DNA of 64,000 nt from VFJZ01 sp046598415 (GCA_046598415.1 JBKJIG010000162.1:31870-95869); one strand, 5' to 3'. Shown: positions 16,756 to 25,138, numbered from the stretch's first letter. Notes: a model not told the origin generated them from the letters alone. Numbers and translations: made by a program.

Positions 16756-17150
16756 TGGCACGTACGCGGCCATGCACCGCCTCGCTCATAGAAGGCCGAA
16801 GACGGAAGGCTGAGCAGTTTCTCGCCGATGCGGAGGCTATTCGCGAGATCGCGGACGACGAGGCCGTGAGTGGTGACTCGTACGTGACGCTGTGCACGCA
16901 CGCCGGCATCGCAGCCGCCGATGTTCTCTGCTGCCGAGGGCTTGGCGTTCATGCCCACGACGAGAGTCACGGTGAGGCGGTGGAGTTGCTCGGCTCGCTG
17001 CGGCCTGATGGTCAGAGGCACGCAAAGGCGCTCGCGACGTTGCTCGCGATGAAGACGCGAGCGGGTTACAGCGATCGACCTGTCGCGGCCGAGCAACGGC
17101 GTCGGGCCGGGCGCGCGGCTCACCACCTCGTCGATGCATTGTCGGGCTGA
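16755..17150 (+). CDS. HEPN-domain protein, putative toxin partner of MNT
   Basis: The 131-residue all-helical protein has a HEPN-like profile: KAEQFLADAEAI, then SYVTLCTHAGIAAADVLCC and a long C-terminal helix rich in Arg. HEPN RNases carry an R-x(4-6)-H catalytic motif; the only match I see is RPDGQRH (about residues 91-97), close to the expected place. No promoter or ribosome site lies between it and the MNT gene, so expression is coupled. The pair could be a toxin-antitoxin unit, or the MNT-HEPN type lacking toxicity. It converges with the citrate synthase-like gene after 9 bp. Confidence 0.7.
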   Translation: MARTRPCTASLIEGRRRKAEQFLADAEAIREIADDEAVSGDSYVTLCTHAGIAAADVLCCRGLGVHAHDESHGEAVELLGSLRPDGQRHAKALATLLAMKTRAGYSDRPVAAEQRRRAGRAAHHLVDALSG

Positions 17151-17159
17151 GCGGCGAGC

Positions 17160-18380
17160 TCAAGTGCCAAGGGCCGGCGGAGGCCCGAAGTACGCCGTCC
17201 TGGGCCGGAACCGCAGACGATGCGGGTACTCCTCGATCGCATGGGCGAGGAAGCCCGCGGTGCGCGCGACGGCGAAGATCGCCTCGCCGGAGCCCGGGCC
17301 GAGATCGAGGCAGACGCACAGCGCGGCGAGGGCGAAATCGATGTTGACGGCGGGCAGCTCGCGGTCGTCGATCACGGCTGCGATGGTCTGGACCGCCTGC
17401 CAGGCTGCCTCCGGCGGGTCGGCTGCCTCAATCGCCTCGAGCAACGCTGCCGCGCGCGGATCGGCGCCTTCGTACACCGCGTGGCCGATGCCGGGCACGC
17501 CGGTCGGCTCGCGCAGGCGGTCGCCGATCGCCGCCGCGGCCGATCGGCCGCCCAGCACGTCGTCGAACAGGGCGCGCGTCCCGTCCGCGGCGGCACCGTG
17601 CAGCGGCCCGCCCAGCGCCGCGAGACCCGCCTGCACGCAGAGGTACGGATCGGCCCAGGTGCTGGCCGCCACCCGCGCCGCGAACGTGGACGCTGCCAGG
17701 TCGTGGTCGGCGAGCAGCACCAGCGCGGCGTTGAGCGCCGCCCGTTCCGTCGGCGTCGCCGGGCGGCTACCGAGCTTCCCCCACAGCCGGCCGGCGATCG
17801 ATGCCGGAGCCGCCTCCTGCTCGCCGCTCGCCGGCAGGCTGTCGACCAGCGTCGCGATGAGGGTGCGGCCGACGGCGGCGACGGCATCCGGCCGCCGGTC
17901 GTGGCGCAGCGGATCGGTCGCCGCGATCACGGCCAGGCCGATGCGCATCCGGTCGACGAGCGATGACCCCGGCGGCAGCCCGTCCGTCGCCTGGCGGACG
18001 GCGTCGACACCCGCCGCAGTCGCCGTCCAGGTGGGCGGCTCGCCGGCGTCGACGCCGGTCCAGAGCCACTCCGCGACCCGCTCGAAGCTCGCCTCGCGAC
18101 TGGCCCTCGGCACGTCCCAGCCCCGGTAGTACAGGTGTCCCGCGGGCTCGACCAACGTCAGGGCGCTATCGACGACCACGGTGAAGGCGCCAGCCGCGGC
18201 ACGACCCCGTGACCGGCCGGCGAGCCGGTCGATGTCGGCCTTCGGGTACCGGCTGCCGCGGTGCGCGCCGGGGATCGGATGGCTGACCAGCAGACCGCGG
18301 CTCACGTACGCGTACAGCGTCGGCAGCTGGATGCCCAGCCGCTCGGCTGCCTCGGCCGCGGTGAGCCACTCGCTCGACAT
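17160..18380 (-). CDS. Citrate synthase-fold protein with N-terminal helix-turn-helix domain
   Basis: Residues 1-55 (SSEWLTAAEAAERLGIQLPT, then LYAYVSRGLL and SRYPKADIDRLAG) form a MerR/excisionase-type winged helix. Residues 70-406 are a citrate synthase fold. All three catalytic residues of citrate synthase appear to be kept: His in GGPLHGAAADG, His in GIGHAVYEGADPRAAALL and Asp in AVNIDFALAAL. The protein might be an enzyme, a regulator that senses oxaloacetate or acyl-CoA, or both. It starts at the ATG at 18380 with a TAGTGT box 7 bases upstream, divergent from an ordinary citrate synthase 69 bp away. A perfect palindrome lies between them. Natural targets are unknown. Confidence 0.85.
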   Translation of the reverse strand: MSSEWLTAAEAAERLGIQLPTLYAYVSRGLLVSHPIPGAHRGSRYPKADIDRLAGRSRGRAAAGAFTVVVDSALTLVEPAGHLYYRGWDVPRASREASFERVAEWLWTGVDAGEPPTWTATAAGVDAVRQATDGLPPGSSLVDRMRIGLAVIAATDPLRHDRRPDAVAAVGRTLIATLVDSLPASGEQEAAPASIAGRLWGKLGSRPATPTERAALNAALVLLADHDLAASTFAARVAASTWADPYLCVQAGLAALGGPLHGAAADGTRALFDDVLGGRSAAAAIGDRLREPTGVPGIGHAVYEGADPRAAALLEAIEAADPPEAAWQAVQTIAAVIDDRELPAVNIDFALAALCVCLDLGPGSGEAIFAVARTAGFLAHAIEEYPHRLRFRPRTAYFGPPPALGT

Positions 18381-18387
18381 GCGGGAC

Positions 18388-18393
18388 ACACTA
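18388..18393 (-). promoter_or_regulatory. Putative -10 box (TAGTGT) of the HTH-citrate synthase gene
   Basis: On the minus strand TAGTGT lies 7 bases before the ATG at 18380, with no Shine-Dalgarno sequence between, so the mRNA may be leaderless. The palindrome at 18396-18413 begins 2 bp upstream of this box, i.e. inside the -10/-35 spacer, where MerR-type regulators bind. Confidence 0.45.
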
Positions 18394-18395
18394 GC

Positions 18396-18413
18396 ATTGA
18401 TTTGTGAATCAAT
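18396..18413. promoter_or_regulatory. Perfect palindrome between divergent citrate synthase genes (putative operator)
   Basis: ATTGATT-tgtg-AATCAAT is a perfect 7-bp inverted repeat with a 4-base centre. It is AT-rich in a gap that is otherwise GC-rich. It lies in the 69-bp space between the HTH-citrate synthase and the plain citrate synthase. The best candidate binder is the MerR-like domain encoded next door. Confidence 0.6.
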
Positions 18414-18449
18414 GTTGATAGAAGATCGGAGCTGCGGCACTCTGAGGCC

Positions 18450-19631
18450 ATGCCAGCCGCAGCCACCATCATCGATCCGCCGCCGGTGCCGCGCGGCCTC
18501 AAGGGCGTCCAGGTCGCCGACACCACCATCGGCGATGTCCGCGGCGTCGAGGGCTTCTACCACTACCGTCAGTACAACGCCGTCGAGATCGCCGAGCGGC
18601 TGACGTTCGAGGATGCCTGGCACCTGCTCGTCGACGGCGAGCTGCCCACCATCGAGCAGCGCGACCGTTTCGCCGCCGAGGTGGCCGAGCTGCGAACGCT
18701 GCCCGACGCCGTACAGACGATTCTGCCGGTGATCGCCGGCGCCGCCGCGCCCGGATCGCTCGCCGCGCTGCGCAGCGCGCTCTCCGTGCTGGCCGTCGCT
18801 GAGCAGTTCCGGCCGAGCCTCGACGCGACCGCGGCCGAGCTCCGCAGCGACGGCCTGCGGATGAGCGCCGTGACGCCGACCATCAACGCCGCCCTGTACC
18901 GCCTGGGTCGAGGCGAGGCGCCGGTCGAGCCGCGCTCCGACCTGGGCCACTGCGCCAACTACCTCTACATGCTCACCGGCCAGGTGGCCGATCCCGCGCG
19001 CGTCCGTGCCATCGAGGCGTACATGACCTCGACCATCGAGCATGGCTTCAACGCCTCGACGTTCACGGCCCGCGTGGTGACCTCGACCGGTGCCGACGCC
19101 GGCTCTGCCGTCGTGGCCGCGCTCGGATCGCTCTCCGGGCCGCTGCACGGCGGCGCCCCGAGCCGCGCCCTCGACACCCTGGATGCGATCGGCACGCCCG
19201 ACCGGGCCGCCGACTGGATCCGCGACGCCGTCGCCGGCGGGCAGCGGATCATGGGGTTCGGCCACCCGGTGTACCGGACCGACGACCCGCGCGCCGTGCT
19301 GCTGCGCCAGGTGGCGCGTGACATCGGCGGTCCGCTGGCCGAGTTCGCCGAGCAGGTCGAGCAGATTACGCTCGACACCCTCGCCGAGCTGAAGCCGGAC
19401 CAGCCCATCCGCACGAACGTCGAGTTCTACGCGGGCGTCGTGATGGAGCTGTGCGGGCTGCCGCGCGAGCTGTTCACGCCGACCTTCGCCGCCAGCCGGG
19501 TCGTGGGCTGGTGTGCGCACATCCTCGAACAGGCCGCCGACGACCGCATCATCCGGCCCAGTGCCCGCTATGTCGGCCCGGCTGCACCGGCGCCGCTGCC
19601 GGCCTACAGCTTGGACTGGAGCGCCGCGTAG
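18450..19631 (+). CDS. gltA: Citrate synthase (citrate/2-methylcitrate synthase family)
   Basis: The 393-residue enzyme condenses oxaloacetate with acetyl-CoA (or propionyl-CoA). It begins PPPVPRGLKGVQVADTTIGD, typical of short type citrate synthases. Catalytic His residues are in SGPLHGGAPS and MGFGHPVYRTDDPRAVLL. The third acid is Glu in TNVEFYAGVVMELCGL rather than Asp, which I recall as normal for mycobacterial CitA-like enzymes. It probably forms the entry to the TCA cycle here, but it cannot be told from methylcitrate synthase by eye. It is transcribed divergently from the HTH-citrate synthase, and its 3' end overlaps the DUF3303 gene on the other strand by 28 bp. Confidence 0.88.
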   Translation: MPAAATIIDPPPVPRGLKGVQVADTTIGDVRGVEGFYHYRQYNAVEIAERLTFEDAWHLLVDGELPTIEQRDRFAAEVAELRTLPDAVQTILPVIAGAAAPGSLAALRSALSVLAVAEQFRPSLDATAAELRSDGLRMSAVTPTINAALYRLGRGEAPVEPRSDLGHCANYLYMLTGQVADPARVRAIEAYMTSTIEHGFNASTFTARVVTSTGADAGSAVVAALGSLSGPLHGGAPSRALDTLDAIGTPDRAADWIRDAVAGGQRIMGFGHPVYRTDDPRAVLLRQVARDIGGPLAEFAEQVEQITLDTLAELKPDQPIRTNVEFYAGVVMELCGLPRELFTPTFAASRVVGWCAHILEQAADDRIIRPSARYVGPAAPAPLPAYSLDWSAA

Positions 19632-19876
19632 ACCTCGGTCGACGTCGCCACCGGCACGATCTCGAACTCCACCAGGTCGGCCCAGAATGCGACCCACTGC
19701 TGGAGGAGGCCGACGTCGTCGGTCTCCATCAGCTGGAAGCAGCGATTGAGGCTCGCCTCGATCCACGACCCGACGTACTCGACGCCGTCCGGCGCGCCGC
19801 GGCCGTCGTCGCGGAACCGTCGGTACGCCGACAGCGCGTCGCCGTTGCGGAAGGTCTCGATCACCATGAACAGCAT
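19604..19876 (-). CDS. DUF3303-family small protein
   Basis: This 90-residue protein starts MLFMVIETFRNGDALSAYRR and contains PDGVEYVGSWIEASLNRCFQ followed by LMETDD and DLVEFEIVPV. This is the full pattern of DUF3303, a ferredoxin-like (ABM-type) fold of unknown function. It overlaps the 3' end of the citrate synthase gene by 28 bp on the opposite strand. It begins 14 bp downstream of hom on the same strand and may be co-transcribed with it. Confidence 0.82.
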   Translation of the reverse strand: MLFMVIETFRNGDALSAYRRFRDDGRGAPDGVEYVGSWIEASLNRCFQLMETDDVGLLQQWVAFWADLVEFEIVPVATSTEVYAALQSKL

Positions 19877-19890
19877 CGCCAGGGTCCTCG

Positions 19891-21168
19891 TCAGCGGGGA
19901 ATCACGCGCAACACGTGCGGGTCGCCGGCCACGACGCCGAGCGCCTGGATGCCGTGCACGGCCGAGAAAAAGCGGCCTTCGGGGGCCGGGTGGGTGGTCA
20001 CGACCAGCTGGGCGCGGCCGTCGAAGGCGCGCTGGATGACCGACTGGATCGACACCTGCTGGTCGGCCAGCACGCGCGAGATCTGCGCCAGCACGCCGGG
20101 CGCGTCGAGCACGTCGAGGCGCAGGTAGAAGGCGCTCGGCACGTCGGCCTCGGGCACGATCGGCACCTGCCGGAAGTAGCCGTCGTGGGTGAAGAAGCCG
20201 GTGCCGGAGGTGCCGAGCACCGTCATCACGTCGCCGATCACGGCCGACGCGGTCTCGTCGCCGCCCGCGCCCGGTCCGGCGAGCGTGATCTCGCGGATGG
20301 CCGAGCCGCGCAGCATGACGGCGTTGAACGAGCCCTCGATCGTCGCCAGCGGGTGCCCATCGGGCACGAGGGTGGGGTGGACGCGCGCCGTGACGCCGCC
20401 CTCCAGCCGCTCGGCCGAGGCGATCAGCTTGATGCGGTAGCCGAGCTCCTTGGCGACCGCGGAGTCGATCGCCTCCAGCGCCTCGATCCCCTCGAACGGC
20501 ACGTCCTCGATGGTGACGCGCGTGTGGAACGCGATCGAGGCCAGGATCGCGATCTTGGCGGCCGCGTCGGCGCCGTTCACGTCCTCCGTCGGGTCGGCCT
20601 CGGCGTAGCCGAGCTCCTGTGCGCGGGCCAGCGCGGAGGCGTAGTCCTGGCCGCCGGCCATGGCCGAGAGGATGAAGTTCGTGGTGCCGTTGACGATGCC
20701 GAGCACGGCCGAGACGTCGTTGGCGATCATCGACTCGCGCAGCACCTTGACGACCGGGATCGCGGCGCACACCGACGCCTCGAACCGCAGCTGCACGCCG
20801 TGCCGCTCGGCCGCGGCGAACAGCTCCTCGCCGTGCCGGGCGAGCAGTTGCTTGTTGGCGGAGACGACCGACTTGCCGGCCGCGAACAGCTCGAGCAGGT
20901 AGCCGCGGGTGGGTTCGACGCCGCCCATCACCTCGGCCACGACGCGGATGTCGGGATCGTCGCGGAGGGCCGCGAAGTCGGTGGTCAGCAGGCCGTCCGG
21001 CGCGACCGTGTCGCGCGGCCGGGCGGCGTCGCGCACCAGCGCGCGGCGCACCTCGACGGGGCCGCCGGCGACGCGGGCGATCTCCTCGACGCGGTCGCGC
21101 AGCATACGATCGACGGCCGATCCGACGGTGCCGTACCCGAGCAGGCCGATTGCGGTGTGGGCGCTCAT
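19891..21168 (-). CDS. hom: Homoserine dehydrogenase
   Basis: The enzyme reduces aspartate semialdehyde to homoserine, the branch point to threonine and methionine. The 425-residue protein has an NAD(P) motif GLLGYGTVGSAV at residue 7, ANKQLLARHG, GIVNGTTNFILSAM, and EADPTEDVNGADAAAKIAIL with the catalytic Asp and Lys. A C-terminal ACT domain (about residues 345-425; FYLRLDVLDAPGVLAQISRVL) is where threonine feedback acts in this family. I use the ATG at 21168: a TACGCT box lies 10 bases upstream and the longer frame would run into thrC's promoter. It is divergent from thrC. Confidence 0.95.
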   Translation of the reverse strand: MSAHTAIGLLGYGTVGSAVDRMLRDRVEEIARVAGGPVEVRRALVRDAARPRDTVAPDGLLTTDFAALRDDPDIRVVAEVMGGVEPTRGYLLELFAAGKSVVSANKQLLARHGEELFAAAERHGVQLRFEASVCAAIPVVKVLRESMIANDVSAVLGIVNGTTNFILSAMAGGQDYASALARAQELGYAEADPTEDVNGADAAAKIAILASIAFHTRVTIEDVPFEGIEALEAIDSAVAKELGYRIKLIASAERLEGGVTARVHPTLVPDGHPLATIEGSFNAVMLRGSAIREITLAGPGAGGDETASAVIGDVMTVLGTSGTGFFTHDGYFRQVPIVPEADVPSAFYLRLDVLDAPGVLAQISRVLADQQVSIQSVIQRAFDGRAQLVVTTHPAPEGRFFSAVHGIQALGVVAGDPHVLRVIPR

Positions 21169-21178
21169 GCGGCAGGAG

Positions 21179-21199
21179 AGCGTACCCGTTCGGTACCGT
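21179..21199. promoter_or_regulatory. Back-to-back promoters between hom and thrC
   Basis: In the 40-bp gap, TACGCT (minus, 21184-21179) lies 10 bases before the hom ATG and TACCGT (plus, 21194-21199) lies 9 bases before the thrC ATG. Neither gene has a Shine-Dalgarno sequence. The two -10 boxes are 9 bp apart and their -35 regions must overlap, so polymerase could occupy only one promoter at a time. Confidence 0.4.
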
Positions 21200-21208
21200 G
21201 TCGGCGTC

Positions 21209-22264
21209 ATGCGACGCATCGCTCCAACCGGCCTGATCGAACGCTATCGCGACCGTCTGCCGGTGTCGGACGCGACGCCGGTGATCTCGCTCGGCGAGGG
21301 GTCGACACCGCTGCTGCGGGCCGACCGCCTGGGTGCGGTGCTGGGCGTCGAGCTCCACCTCAAGCTGGAGGGCATGAACCCGACCGGCTCGTTCAAGGAC
21401 CGCGGCATGACGATGGCGCTGTCGAAGGCGGCCGAGGACGGGGCACAGAAGGTCGTGTGCGCGTCGACCGGCAATACCTCGGCCTCCGCCGCGGCGTACG
21501 CCGCGCGCGCGGGCATCCCCTGCCTGGTGGTCGTGCCGAGCGGCCAGACGGCGCTCGGCAAGCTCGCCCAGGCGCAGGCCGTCGGCGCCACCGTCTGCAT
21601 GATCGACGGGTCGTTCGACGACGGGCTGCGGCTCGTCCGCGAGCTGTGCGATCGCTACCCGATCACGCTCGTCAACAACCTCAACGACTACCGCATCGAG
21701 GGGCAGAAGACCGCCGCCTTCGAGATCGTCGACGAGATCGGCGTGCCCGACTGGCTGGTGCTGCCGGTCGGCAACGCCGGCAACATCACGGCCTACTGGC
21801 GCGGATTCAACGAGGCCGTCACGGCGGGCGACGCGACCGACCGGCCGCGGCTGCTCGGCTGCCAGGCGGCGGGTTCGGCCGCGATGCTGCAAGACGACGA
21901 CGTGGCGCAGCCCGAGACAATCGCGACGGCCATCCGCATCGGCTCGCCGGTGCGCCGGGTGGAGGCGATGCGTGCGGCCCGCGAGTCCGAGGGCGGCTTC
22001 GTCGCCGCACCGGACGAGGAGATCCTCGACTGGTGGCAGCGCATCGCGCAGCTGGAAGGCGTCTTCTGCGAGCCGTCGAGCGCCACCAGCGTCGCCGGGC
22101 TGGCGCGCGGCCGGGCCGCCGGCACCGTCGAGGAGGGCGCGCGGGTGGTCTGCGTGCTGACCGGCCACGGCCTCAAGGATCCCGACACCGCGATCGCGCG
22201 GAGCCCCGCGGTGGTACGCGCACCGGCGACGTTCGAGGCGCTGGAGCGGATCGCGCTCAGCTGA
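21209..22264 (+). CDS. thrC: Threonine synthase
   Basis: This PLP enzyme converts O-phosphohomoserine to threonine. The 351-residue protein begins RRIAPTGLIERYRDRLPV and has SLGEGSTPLLRADRLG, LHLKLEGMNPTGSFKDRGMT (PLP lysine in SFKDRG), CASTGNTSASAAAYAARAG and LPVGNAGNITAYW, which binds the PLP phosphate. This is the short, class without the N-terminal extension. Together with hom on the other strand it supplies threonine from aspartate semialdehyde. The 3' end overlaps the HAD-like gene by 8 bp. Confidence 0.95.
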   Translation: MRRIAPTGLIERYRDRLPVSDATPVISLGEGSTPLLRADRLGAVLGVELHLKLEGMNPTGSFKDRGMTMALSKAAEDGAQKVVCASTGNTSASAAAYAARAGIPCLVVVPSGQTALGKLAQAQAVGATVCMIDGSFDDGLRLVRELCDRYPITLVNNLNDYRIEGQKTAAFEIVDEIGVPDWLVLPVGNAGNITAYWRGFNEAVTAGDATDRPRLLGCQAAGSAAMLQDDDVAQPETIATAIRIGSPVRRVEAMRAARESEGGFVAAPDEEILDWWQRIAQLEGVFCEPSSATSVAGLARGRAAGTVEEGARVVCVLTGHGLKDPDTAIARSPAVVRAPATFEALERIALS

Positions 22265-22697
22265 GCGCAGCGATCAGCTCCGCCCGGGTGGTGACCGTCG
22301 CCGGCGGCGGCGCATCCTCCTCGCCCAGCACGCCGGCCGCCATGCGGCGGACGCCCAGCTGCGCGAGGTAGAGCTCGACGGCGGCGCGGGGGAGGGGCGA
22401 GACGATCGTCAGCTCGTGACCGGCCTTGCGCGCGCGGCGCAGCAGGGCGTTCAGCTCGGGATCGGGCCGCAGCAGCACCGGCGCCGAGGCCTCGTAGAAC
22501 CGCACCACCTCGGTGCGCCAGCTGGCGTCACCGGCCCACGCGTCGAGCGCCGGCATGGCTGCGGCGCGACCGGCCGGCACGTCGGCGATCGCCAGCGGCC
22601 GGATGGCGGCGTACTTGGCGGCGAGGTGCGTCACGGCGGCGGCGAACACCGCGTCGGCGTCGGCGAAGGCGCCGTCGGAGACGTAGAGAGCGGTCAC
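22257..22697 (-). CDS. HAD-like protein with degenerate first motif
   Basis: The 146-residue protein resembles a HAD-superfamily core: YVSDGAFADADAVF at the N-terminus, ELNALLRRARKAGHELTIVS around motif II (Ser in IVSPLP), and a C-terminal helical end. The nucleophile motif DxD is not intact (SDGAFAD), and no clear motif III/IV is seen, so activity is doubtful. It starts at a GTG overlapping the VanZ stop by 4 bp (GTGA). Function unknown. Confidence 0.55.
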   Translation of the reverse strand: MTALYVSDGAFADADAVFAAAVTHLAAKYAAIRPLAIADVPAGRAAAMPALDAWAGDASWRTEVVRFYEASAPVLLRPDPELNALLRRARKAGHELTIVSPLPRAAVELYLAQLGVRRMAAGVLGEEDAPPPATVTTRAELIAALS

Positions 22698-23077
22698 GCC
22701 GGGGCCACGATGCGGGCGCGCAGGCGGGGATTGTGCGCCAGGAGCGCGAGCGCCACCGCGATGCCGACGAGGTCGATCGCGACGTCGATCGGCGACCCGG
22801 AGCGGCCGGTGACGAAGGTCTGGTGGAACTCGTCGCTGACCGCGTAGACACCGGCGAGGGTGGCCGCGCCGACGAGCGCCGCCCGCCCGGTGATGCCGTG
22901 GAACGTGAGGCTGCGAACGCACGCGGCGGCGAGCAGCCCGAAGACGGTCATGTGCGCGAGCTTGCGCAGCACGAGGTCGACGGTGCCGTCCGTGACCGCC
23001 AGGTTCGACTGCGCCGAGAGCGTGAAGATGAGTACGGCGATCGCGATCGCGGGAAGCCAGGCGGCAAGGGCTCGCAC
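22694..23077 (-). CDS. VanZ-family membrane protein
   Basis: The 127-residue protein has four hydrophobic helices and the VanZ-like pattern: IFTLSAQSNL, LRKLAHMTVFGLLAA, YAVSDEFHQTFVTGRSGSPIDVAIDLVGI. The conserved SDEFHQ and DVxxDxxG residues match the family named for teicoplanin-resistance protein VanZ; most members have no known function. The likely start is the GTG at 23077 directly before the first helix; an upstream ATG in frame would add 38 Arg-rich residues that look non-coding. Confidence 0.78.
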   Translation of the reverse strand: MRALAAWLPAIAIAVLIFTLSAQSNLAVTDGTVDLVLRKLAHMTVFGLLAAACVRSLTFHGITGRAALVGAATLAGVYAVSDEFHQTFVTGRSGSPIDVAIDLVGIAVALALLAHNPRLRARIVAPA

Positions 23078-23168
23078 GGCCGCAGCGTATCGGTCGCGGC
23101 ACGGTCCGCGCGTGATTCGTGACATTCCGGCACAGACGCGCGTGCCCCTCGCATGGGAGCCTCGGGAC

Positions 23169-25127
23169 ATGCGACGAATCCTCCCTCTCATGCTGCTCGG
23201 GGCCCTCGCTGCCCTGGTGGCGCCGCCCGCCCACGCGGTCGACTACCGCGCCGACCTGTACTACCCGTCAGCCGATCAGACGGGCCTGCGGGCGGCCGTC
23301 GGCGCCGGCTTCGGTGCATGCGGGGCGGGAGCCGCCGGCAACTCCTGCCGGGCGAGCGGCGTGCTGTCGGCGTTCGCCGCGCAGGGCGTCGCCATCCCGG
23401 CCTTCAACGGCGCCGACTTCGTGTTCACGCCGCCGGCCGGCACCAGCATCCTCGGCGGCAGCGTCACGATGCGGCACCGCACGTCCGATCCCGGCATCCA
23501 CGCGCGGCTGCTGTACCACGCCGCCGGCGCGGTGTGGACCTCGACGGCGCTGGCCGACTCGGCCACGGGTGCCGACACGCTGGTCGAGATCCCGCCCGGC
23601 GTGGCGCAGTTCGGGCCGTCGCTGTACGCACGCACCGCGGTGCCGGCGGGTCGCATCGTGAGCGCGAACTCGAACACGCTCGAGGTGCTGCGCATCGGCG
23701 TCTGGCTGCGCGACTCCGGCCTGCCCACGCTGACGGTGCGCGCGGGCGGTCCGTTCGCCGACGGCGCCTGGCACCGCGGCGTGGTGTGTGCCCACGCCGA
23801 CGCCACCGACGGCGGCCTCGGCGTTTATGGCCTCTACCTCGATATCGACGGGCAGAAGGTGGGCGTCGGCGCCCCGGCGGGCCCGACGTTGCAGCCGCGG
23901 CCGCGGGCGTTCGGCGGCGACCTCTGCATCGACAGCCACCTGCTGCATGACGGCTACCTGACGGCCGGTTTCCGGGCCACCGACGGCCCGGCCATCGGCG
24001 GCAACGCCGCCGTGCCGGTGGCGAAGGCGATCCGCGTCGACAACACGCCGCCGGCGCTGGTGGGCACCGTGGCCGCCGACACCTCCAATCGTCAGCCCGT
24101 CGTCGCAGTGCGGTCGTCCGATGCGCTCAGCGGGCTGGTCGAGGTGTCGGCCACGGTCGGCGGGGTCGCCGTCGCGCTGGCCCCTACCGACGCCGGCACG
24201 TGGCAGGGCATCCCGGTCACGCCGCTCCCCTACGCCGTGCACGCCGTGCGCTTCCACGCCACCGACGCCGCCGGCAACGTCACCGAGACGGCCGCGACCG
24301 TCACCATCGCCGACCGCGTGGCGCCCGTCGTCGACGGCTTCAGCGGCGACGCGAACGGCTTCTCGTTCGGTGCGCGAGACGCGGAGAGCGGCCTGCGCCC
24401 CGGCGCGCCGTCGGTCGCGCTCGACGGGCACGACGTGGGCGCCGCCGGGCGCTTCGCCGACGGCATGTTCCGCTACGTCGCCCCGGCCCCGCTCGGGGCC
24501 GGCCAGCACGCCGTCATCGCCCACGTCACCGACAACGCGGGCAACATCACCACGATGCAGTGGGCCTTCGCGGTCGCGGCCGCTCCGGTCGCGCCGCCCG
24601 CACCCGCGCCGCCGGTCGCGGCGGCGCCGCTCGTGCTGCGGTTCTCGGTTGCGTCGATCACAGTCAAGCGCGGCGCCACGCACGTCACGGTGCGGGCGCT
24701 CCGCGCCGCGACGTACGAGCGCGGGTTGCGCATCAACTTCACCTGGCCGGGCAACGTCGGCGCCGGCACGGCTGTCACCGACGAGCGCGGCATCGCCGAC
24801 CTCGTGCTCGACGGCCGCCGCGAGGGCACGCTGGTCGCGACCGGCGGTGGCGTCCGTGCGCAGCTCGTCGTCAAGATGGCCCGCGGCGTGACGCTGGTCG
24901 TCCGCCGGGTCAGGAAGGTCGTCCGCCTGTCGGGGACGGTGTTGCCGGCCAAGGGGGGCATCGTCATCGAGGCGTACGCCGCGGGCCGCTGGCGGGCCGT
25001 CCGCACGCTGCGCGTCACGCGCGGCCGGTTCGCGACGCGCATCACGCTCAAGCGCAAGGGCCTCTACGTCTTCCGCGCCACCACCGGCGAGGTGCGGTCG
25101 CCCGCGGTGCAGGTGTGGCTGCGGTAG
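23169..25127 (+). CDS. Large secreted protein with Ig-like repeats
   Basis: The 652-residue protein has a clear signal peptide (MRRILPLMLLGALAALVAPP then AHA). The N-terminal 240 residues are beta-rich with Cys pairs. Then come Ig/Fn3-like units with the marks VDNTPPALVG, VRFHATDAAGNVTETAATVT and VIAHVTDNAGNITTMQW. A Pro/Ala linker (near residue 480) and a basic C-terminal domain (VTLVVRRVRKVVRLSGTVLP, GLYVFRATTGEVRSPAV) follow. This architecture is common among uncharacterised exported proteins of Thermoleophilia. It is probably cell-surface or extracellular; no catalytic motif is seen. Confidence 0.78.
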   Translation: MRRILPLMLLGALAALVAPPAHAVDYRADLYYPSADQTGLRAAVGAGFGACGAGAAGNSCRASGVLSAFAAQGVAIPAFNGADFVFTPPAGTSILGGSVTMRHRTSDPGIHARLLYHAAGAVWTSTALADSATGADTLVEIPPGVAQFGPSLYARTAVPAGRIVSANSNTLEVLRIGVWLRDSGLPTLTVRAGGPFADGAWHRGVVCAHADATDGGLGVYGLYLDIDGQKVGVGAPAGPTLQPRPRAFGGDLCIDSHLLHDGYLTAGFRATDGPAIGGNAAVPVAKAIRVDNTPPALVGTVAADTSNRQPVVAVRSSDALSGLVEVSATVGGVAVALAPTDAGTWQGIPVTPLPYAVHAVRFHATDAAGNVTETAATVTIADRVAPVVDGFSGDANGFSFGARDAESGLRPGAPSVALDGHDVGAAGRFADGMFRYVAPAPLGAGQHAVIAHVTDNAGNITTMQWAFAVAAAPVAPPAPAPPVAAAPLVLRFSVASITVKRGATHVTVRALRAATYERGLRINFTWPGNVGAGTAVTDERGIADLVLDGRREGTLVATGGGVRAQLVVKMARGVTLVVRRVRKVVRLSGTVLPAKGGIVIEAYAAGRWRAVRTLRVTRGRFATRITLKRKGLYVFRATTGEVRSPAVQVWLR

Positions 25128-25138
25128 GACACCCGACG

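Noticed and set aside
18450..19631. Glu in place of the catalytic Asp in the plain citrate synthase
   Set aside because: Mycobacterial CitA-like enzymes have the same NVEF motif as far as I recall, so this is not treated as an anomaly.
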